DNA of 64,000 bases from assembly GCA_963768085.1 (NCBI GenBank), contig CAVYGO010000002.1:186001-250000 (forward strand), written 5' to 3'. Positions within the stretch are counted from its first letter, which is position 1. Every line of letters begins with the position of its first letter. Both the position numbers and the translations under genes were made by a program. The notes beneath the pieces are model-generated. The model had not been told where the DNA came from. It saw only the letters and a list, made by a program, of their open reading frames with translations, and did no database searches. This document shows, piece by piece, positions 60,444 through 64,000 of the stretch. The stretch comes from Pukyongia sp963768085. GTDB taxonomy: Bacteria > Bacteroidota > Bacteroidia > Flavobacteriales > Flavobacteriaceae.

Positions 60444-61607
60444 ATGACAATTACGCAAGTAACCTCTAAGAAACAAAGGAAGAAATTTATTCTTTTACCT
60501 GTTGAACTTTATAAAAATGAAGCTACCTGGATTCGCCCACTGGATAAAGATATTGAAAGACTTTTTGATGTTGAATCAAACAATTATTTCAAAGATGGGG
60601 ATTGTGTTAATTGGATTCTAGAAAAGGAGAATAAAATTATTGGCAGAATCTCAGCCTTTTATCGTAAGCAAAATGGCCATAATGGCTATAATCAATTTAC
60701 AGGAGGAGTCGGTTTTTTTGAATGCATCAATTGTCAAGAAGCCGCCAATCTTTTGTTTGATACTGCAAAATCGTGGTTAAAAAATAATGGTATGGAAGCC
60801 ATGGATGGTCCAATTAATTTTGGTGATCGCGATAAATGGTGGGGCTTACTTACAAAAGGATTTGATTTAGAGCCCAACTTCCAGTGCAATTATCATATGC
60901 CTTATTACCAAACACTTTTCGAAAATTATGGCTTTCAGAATTATTTTAATCAATTTACTTTTAGAAGAAAAATAACTGATCCTTTGCACCATCGATTGAA
61001 ATACAAAGCAGAATTAATAGCCAAAGACCCTGATTATACTTTTGAACATCTAAATGACTACATGTTAAAAAAGCAAATATTAGATATCATCGAAATATAT
61101 AATAAAGCTTGGAAAGATCATAAAGGTGTTTCCCAATTAACACAGGAACAAGGTGTAATCTTGTTCAAGAAACTAAAACCGATTTTAGACAAGCGTATTA
61201 TTTGGCTTGCTTATTATAAGAATAAACCGGCAGGATTTTATATGAATATCCCTGATGTTAATCAAGTATTAAAGCATTTAAACGGTAAAATAGACCTCTT
61301 AGGTACACTAAAATTTTTACGCTTTAAATGGGGGAATAAAAAGCATAAAATGTTAGGAATGGTATTCGGTATAATACCAGAACACCAAGGCAAAGGCTTA
61401 GATGGGGCATTAATAATGAACGCTGCAAAAACGATTCAGAATTTATCTAAAACTTACCCTATATTAGAGATCAGTGGTATTGGTGATTTTAATAAAAAAA
61501 TGATTCTTGTGGTAAAGCAAGTAGGCGGTGAAATATGTAAAATACATACAACGTACAGGTATCTTTTTGATAAAAGTAAAACGTTTGAAAGAATGACAAC
61601 CCTCTAA
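60444..61607 (+). CDS. YghO-like GNAT N-acyltransferase (ceramide-synthase-type candidate)
   Basis: 387 residues of the YghO-like GNAT family: start VTSKKQRKKFILLPVELYKN, GRISAFYRKQNGHNGYNQF, the core GVGFFECINCQEAANLLFDT and the MDGPINFGDRDKWWGLL segment, with a terminal GIIPEHQGKGLDGALIMNAA acetyl-CoA-like site. From memory, bacterial ceramide synthases of the Caulobacter type belong to this family, so amide-linked lipid synthesis is plausible; no experiment supports this here. Confidence 0.72.
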   Translation: MTITQVTSKKQRKKFILLPVELYKNEATWIRPLDKDIERLFDVESNNYFKDGDCVNWILEKENKIIGRISAFYRKQNGHNGYNQFTGGVGFFECINCQEAANLLFDTAKSWLKNNGMEAMDGPINFGDRDKWWGLLTKGFDLEPNFQCNYHMPYYQTLFENYGFQNYFNQFTFRRKITDPLHHRLKYKAELIAKDPDYTFEHLNDYMLKKQILDIIEIYNKAWKDHKGVSQLTQEQGVILFKKLKPILDKRIIWLAYYKNKPAGFYMNIPDVNQVLKHLNGKIDLLGTLKFLRFKWGNKKHKMLGMVFGIIPEHQGKGLDGALIMNAAKTIQNLSKTYPILEISGIGDFNKKMILVVKQVGGEICKIHTTYRYLFDKSKTFERMTTL

Positions 61608-61618
61608 AGAATATAACG

Positions 61619-62263
61619 ATGAAACCAAAAGTAACAACAGATTATAAAACAGGACAGGCAACTATTTTTAAAAACTCTTTTTTAGAAAAATTAACCAAAA
61701 CCAGCCCAGTTCAAAATATCATATTTTACGGGTCTGCTATTATTTTACTGATTTATTTTGCCAATGCCAAAATAGGATTATCAGCCTTACAGATAAGCCT
61801 TCTATTTGTTTTTGGGATGGTTTTCTGGACTTTTGCTGAGTATATTTTACATCGCTATGTATTTCATTGGGTTACCGAAAGTAAATGGTCTCAACGCTTT
61901 CATTTCATTATGCATGGTTCACATCACGAATTTCCGCTGGACGAAGAGCGCTTATTAATGCCCCCTCTTCCTGGATTTATATTGGCAAGTATTCTATTTG
62001 CAATATTTTTTGTCCTTTTTTGGATGTTGGGCATATCAGACTTAACCTATGGTTTTTTCCCAGGTTTTTTTAGTGGCTATTTGATGTATTCCTTTGTACA
62101 TAGGGCAACACACGTTATTAAAAGACCCCCAAAACGATTTAAACATCTATGGCATCATCATAGTTTGCATCACTATAAATATCCAAATAAAGCGTTTGGC
62201 GTTTCAAATACCTTTTGGGATAAAGTTTTTGGCACCATGCCTCCAAAAAAAACTAAACATTGA
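61619..62263 (+). CDS. Fatty-acid hydroxylase / sterol desaturase family protein
   Basis: 214 residues with four membrane helices and the di-iron histidine boxes YILHRYVFHW, MHGSHHEFP, SFVHRATH and HLWHHHSLHHYKYP. This is the FA2H/Scs7-like set, which hydroxylates acyl chains, including the N-acyl chain of sphingolipids in eukaryotes. Last gene of the operon. Confidence 0.9.
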   Translation: MKPKVTTDYKTGQATIFKNSFLEKLTKTSPVQNIIFYGSAIILLIYFANAKIGLSALQISLLFVFGMVFWTFAEYILHRYVFHWVTESKWSQRFHFIMHGSHHEFPLDEERLLMPPLPGFILASILFAIFFVLFWMLGISDLTYGFFPGFFSGYLMYSFVHRATHVIKRPPKRFKHLWHHHSLHHYKYPNKAFGVSNTFWDKVFGTMPPKKTKH

Positions 62264-62819
62264 ACATCCTATTTTTTCATGTCCTATACTTCGAACTAAG
62301 TATCTAAAATCATGGGCAAGGCACAATTTTTGACCATGCGGTAATCCGAGTTTGATTGATAAAAAATGGTGAGATAAAACCAATATTAATTTACTAATAT
62401 ATTTTCACAAGAAACCTTAGTTGTAGTTAAACGCATTGACGCGATGTTAGAAATTATACGACTATTATCAAATGAATTGTATTGGCTTTGGTTTTAAATT
62501 GGATTAAGTGCCGTACTTCAAATAAAGAATATCGATTCCCGTTACTTTCTGCCTAAAAGCAGGTGCTCAGGAAATCGAAGACCTGCCTGCCGACAAGCAG
62601 GTTTGACGGAGTCAATGACAATTTACGTAGTATCTTCCGCAATATCTCTACCTTTCTTCCACTTTAGTTTATTGTATGAACTTACTGTTCTATCTACTTT
62701 TATAAGAACAATTTTACTAGTAATTTAAAAGTTGCCATTAGTATTTAAAAAAAAATCAATTTTAGGTCTTTTGGCTATTAAATTCTTGTTCAAGTGTAAA
62801 CGTATTAGACCCATAGAAA
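62264..62819. other. AT-rich gene-free stretch
   Basis: No supported gene. An imperfect inverted repeat ACCTGC...GCAGGT lies at about 62580-62603, resembling a common flavobacterial palindrome. A short hydrophobic ORF near 62616 was not accepted. Confidence 0.4.
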
Positions 62820-62945
62820 GTGGATAATATAAATTCTATTAATGACAAAAATATTTTAGTCATTGCAAGAACAGCTCACAGTCGAGCACGTATTATCCTC
62901 AAAAATGAAGACCCGTCAATTGTTATTAGTGCAGCAAAGGACTAA
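62820..62945 (+). pseudogene. Fragment similar to the VIART lipoproteins
   Basis: A 41-codon frame (GTG start) reads DKNILVIARTAHSRARIIL, which lines up with IVIARTANNQARLSFENEI of the lipoproteins at 54251 and 55647. Signal peptide and the rest are missing. It sits 27 bases before the barrel gene. Either a remnant or a tiny independent ORF. Confidence 0.5.
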
Positions 62946-62971
62946 GTTAAACCAATAAGAAAAAGTTTAAA

Positions 62972-63685
62972 ATGATAAATAAAAATATTTTTGCCCTATT
63001 CGTATTGATGCTTATAGGGTTTAGTTGTAATTCGCAGGTACTAATATCGCTCTTACTTGGAGACAAATTAAATTCAGATCAATTGGAATTTGGGCTTGAG
63101 GGCGGTGTCAATTTTTCGAATATTTCTGGCCTGGACTCAGATAGACGTTTGTCTGCATTTAATCTCGGATTCTATTTTGATTTCAAACTAAAAAATCAAT
63201 GGAATTTTTATACTGGTGTACTGGTAAAGTCTAATCTTGGCGCTGACAAATTATCGCCAGATGATCTTGTCTTTCTTGAGATAACGCCAAATGCTGAGGA
63301 AGATGGAACTTACAGTCAGGTTCTTAAATATTTTATAGTGCCTACTCTAATAAAGTATAGATTTAAAAACAGAATATACCTAGAGGGAGGGCCACAATTT
63401 GGTCTAATGTATAAATCGTGGGTAGAGTTCGATTCTAGTGTCGGTGATAAGGATATACAAACTAAAGACTACAATAAAGATAAAATTAATAAGCTAGATA
63501 CCGGAATAACCTTTGGAACAGGTTATAAATTAAGGCCAACAAAGGCAGGAATGACCATTGGTGTTAAATATTATTATGGTTTTACAAATGTATACAAGGG
63601 TGTTTCCGGTACCAATAATAGTTCATGGTTTTTAAAATGTAACATACCTATAGGTGCAGGAAAGAAGAAAGAAAAAACCCAATAA
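62972..63685 (+). CDS. PorT-like outer-membrane barrel protein
   Basis: 237 residues, signal peptide ending GFSCNSQ (possible lipobox cysteine), then QLEFGLEGGVNFSNISGLDS and strands ending TFGTGYKLRPTKAGMTIGVK and GVKYYYGFTNVYKG. Pattern of PF13568-like barrels. Function unknown. Distinct in sequence from the barrel at 58494. Confidence 0.8.
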   Translation: MINKNIFALFVLMLIGFSCNSQVLISLLLGDKLNSDQLEFGLEGGVNFSNISGLDSDRRLSAFNLGFYFDFKLKNQWNFYTGVLVKSNLGADKLSPDDLVFLEITPNAEEDGTYSQVLKYFIVPTLIKYRFKNRIYLEGGPQFGLMYKSWVEFDSSVGDKDIQTKDYNKDKINKLDTGITFGTGYKLRPTKAGMTIGVKYYYGFTNVYKGVSGTNNSSWFLKCNIPIGAGKKKEKTQ

Positions 63686-63816
63686 CAATTAAACAAAAAT
63701 GGGTATGTTGCGTATATTATTAATTTGTTTGGTTTTAACTTTATTTTTATTCTGGCTGAAGTAAATACATTTTAAATTACTGAACGATTACATAACTATC
63801 TTATTTGTTTTTTATA

Positions 63817-64000
63817 ATGATCGGTTTGGCCACTAGCGCTCAAAATGATACGATTCGCTTAAAAAACAATGATATTCTGGTCGGGGAGATAAAATCGTTA
63901 TCCACTGGTATTTTAACCATGGAAACTTCCTAAAGCGACAAGGATTTTAAAATTGAGTTCAATAAGATAAAAAGGCTTGTCATTAATCGGAATTGTATTA
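63817..64000 (+). pseudogene. DUF481-like protein, cut by window end, with in-frame stop
   Basis: Opens with a signal peptide (MIGLATSAQ) and then DTIRLKNNDILVGEIKSLST, the start of DUF481-like periplasmic/OM proteins. A TAA occurs after METS where a Tyr codon would fit, and the frame then continues SDKDFKIEFNKIKRLVIN to the window end. The true start may be further upstream. Only the first 60 codons are visible. Confidence 0.55.

Noticed and set aside
62616..62730. Hydrophobic 37-codon ORF
   Set aside because: Only a chance-like AT-rich membrane-type frame without neighbours or start context.

Overview
The window reads as a chromosomal piece of a Flavobacteriaceae-type Bacteroidota. Evidence is the PorQ type IX secretion gene next to cmk, promoter boxes of the Bacteroidetes form TAnnTTTG with no strong Shine-Dalgarno sites, the flavobacterial ClpC/GyrA/DnaX forms, many outer-membrane barrel and lipoprotein genes, and Kdo metabolism. 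Most of the first 50 kb is dense housekeeping DNA; the last 14 kb is looser, AT-richer and partly decayed.

Layout. 0.3-5.7 kb: lon, porQ-cmk and a lipoprotein. 5.8-6.45 kb: a reverse-strand array of four near-identical 28-29 codon ORFs, each in a 126-bp tandem unit, followed by a 44-codon ORF. This is the most novel-looking element. 6.8-10.6 kb: rpsA, pyrR and pyrB, with seven single-base indels packed into 1.55 kb of rpsA and pyrR. 10.6-14.1 kb: a small STAS-like ORF, rnz, pdxH, sixA-like and ppx/gppA-like. 14.1-19.5 kb (mainly reverse): miaE-like, dnaX, rnpB RNA (forward), a small conserved gene, rsmD, a DUF3822-type gene and a membrane protein. 19.6-23.5 kb: a RecD-like helicase, a continuous frame joining CMP-Kdo synthetase to a KdnB-type dehydrogenase, and an acyltransferase. 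23.5-28.8 kb (reverse): yebC, a secreted micro-ORF, a Prc-type protease, pterin dehydratase, an epimerase and gcvT. 28.9-49.5 kb: nnr, TlpA-like, hutH, DksA/TraR-like, clpC, gyrA and a TPR gene, NlpC/P60 and thiolase, a 7TM-HD phosphodiesterase, NagB-PIG-L, an MBL-fold protein, DUF2452 and folE.

49.7-53.0 kb encodes a secreted fibre of about fifty 15-residue rungs ending in an S74 self-cleaving chaperone domain. It is flanked by an array of 52-bp nested palindromes and tRNA-Arg(UCU). 53.8-56.4 kb is a reverse operon of envelope lipoproteins. 56.4-58.4 kb holds gene debris: a phospholipase D fragment, a LuxR/MalT fragment and a sulfotransferase lacking its C-terminus. 59.5-62.3 kb is a three-gene, probably lipid-modifying operon (DUF1295, YghO-like acyltransferase, fatty-acid hydroxylase) behind a palindrome. 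The window ends with a barrel gene and a cut, stop-containing DUF481-like gene.

All calls come from reading the sequence; no database search was possible. Family names rest on motif recognition, and functions of the novel elements are inference.
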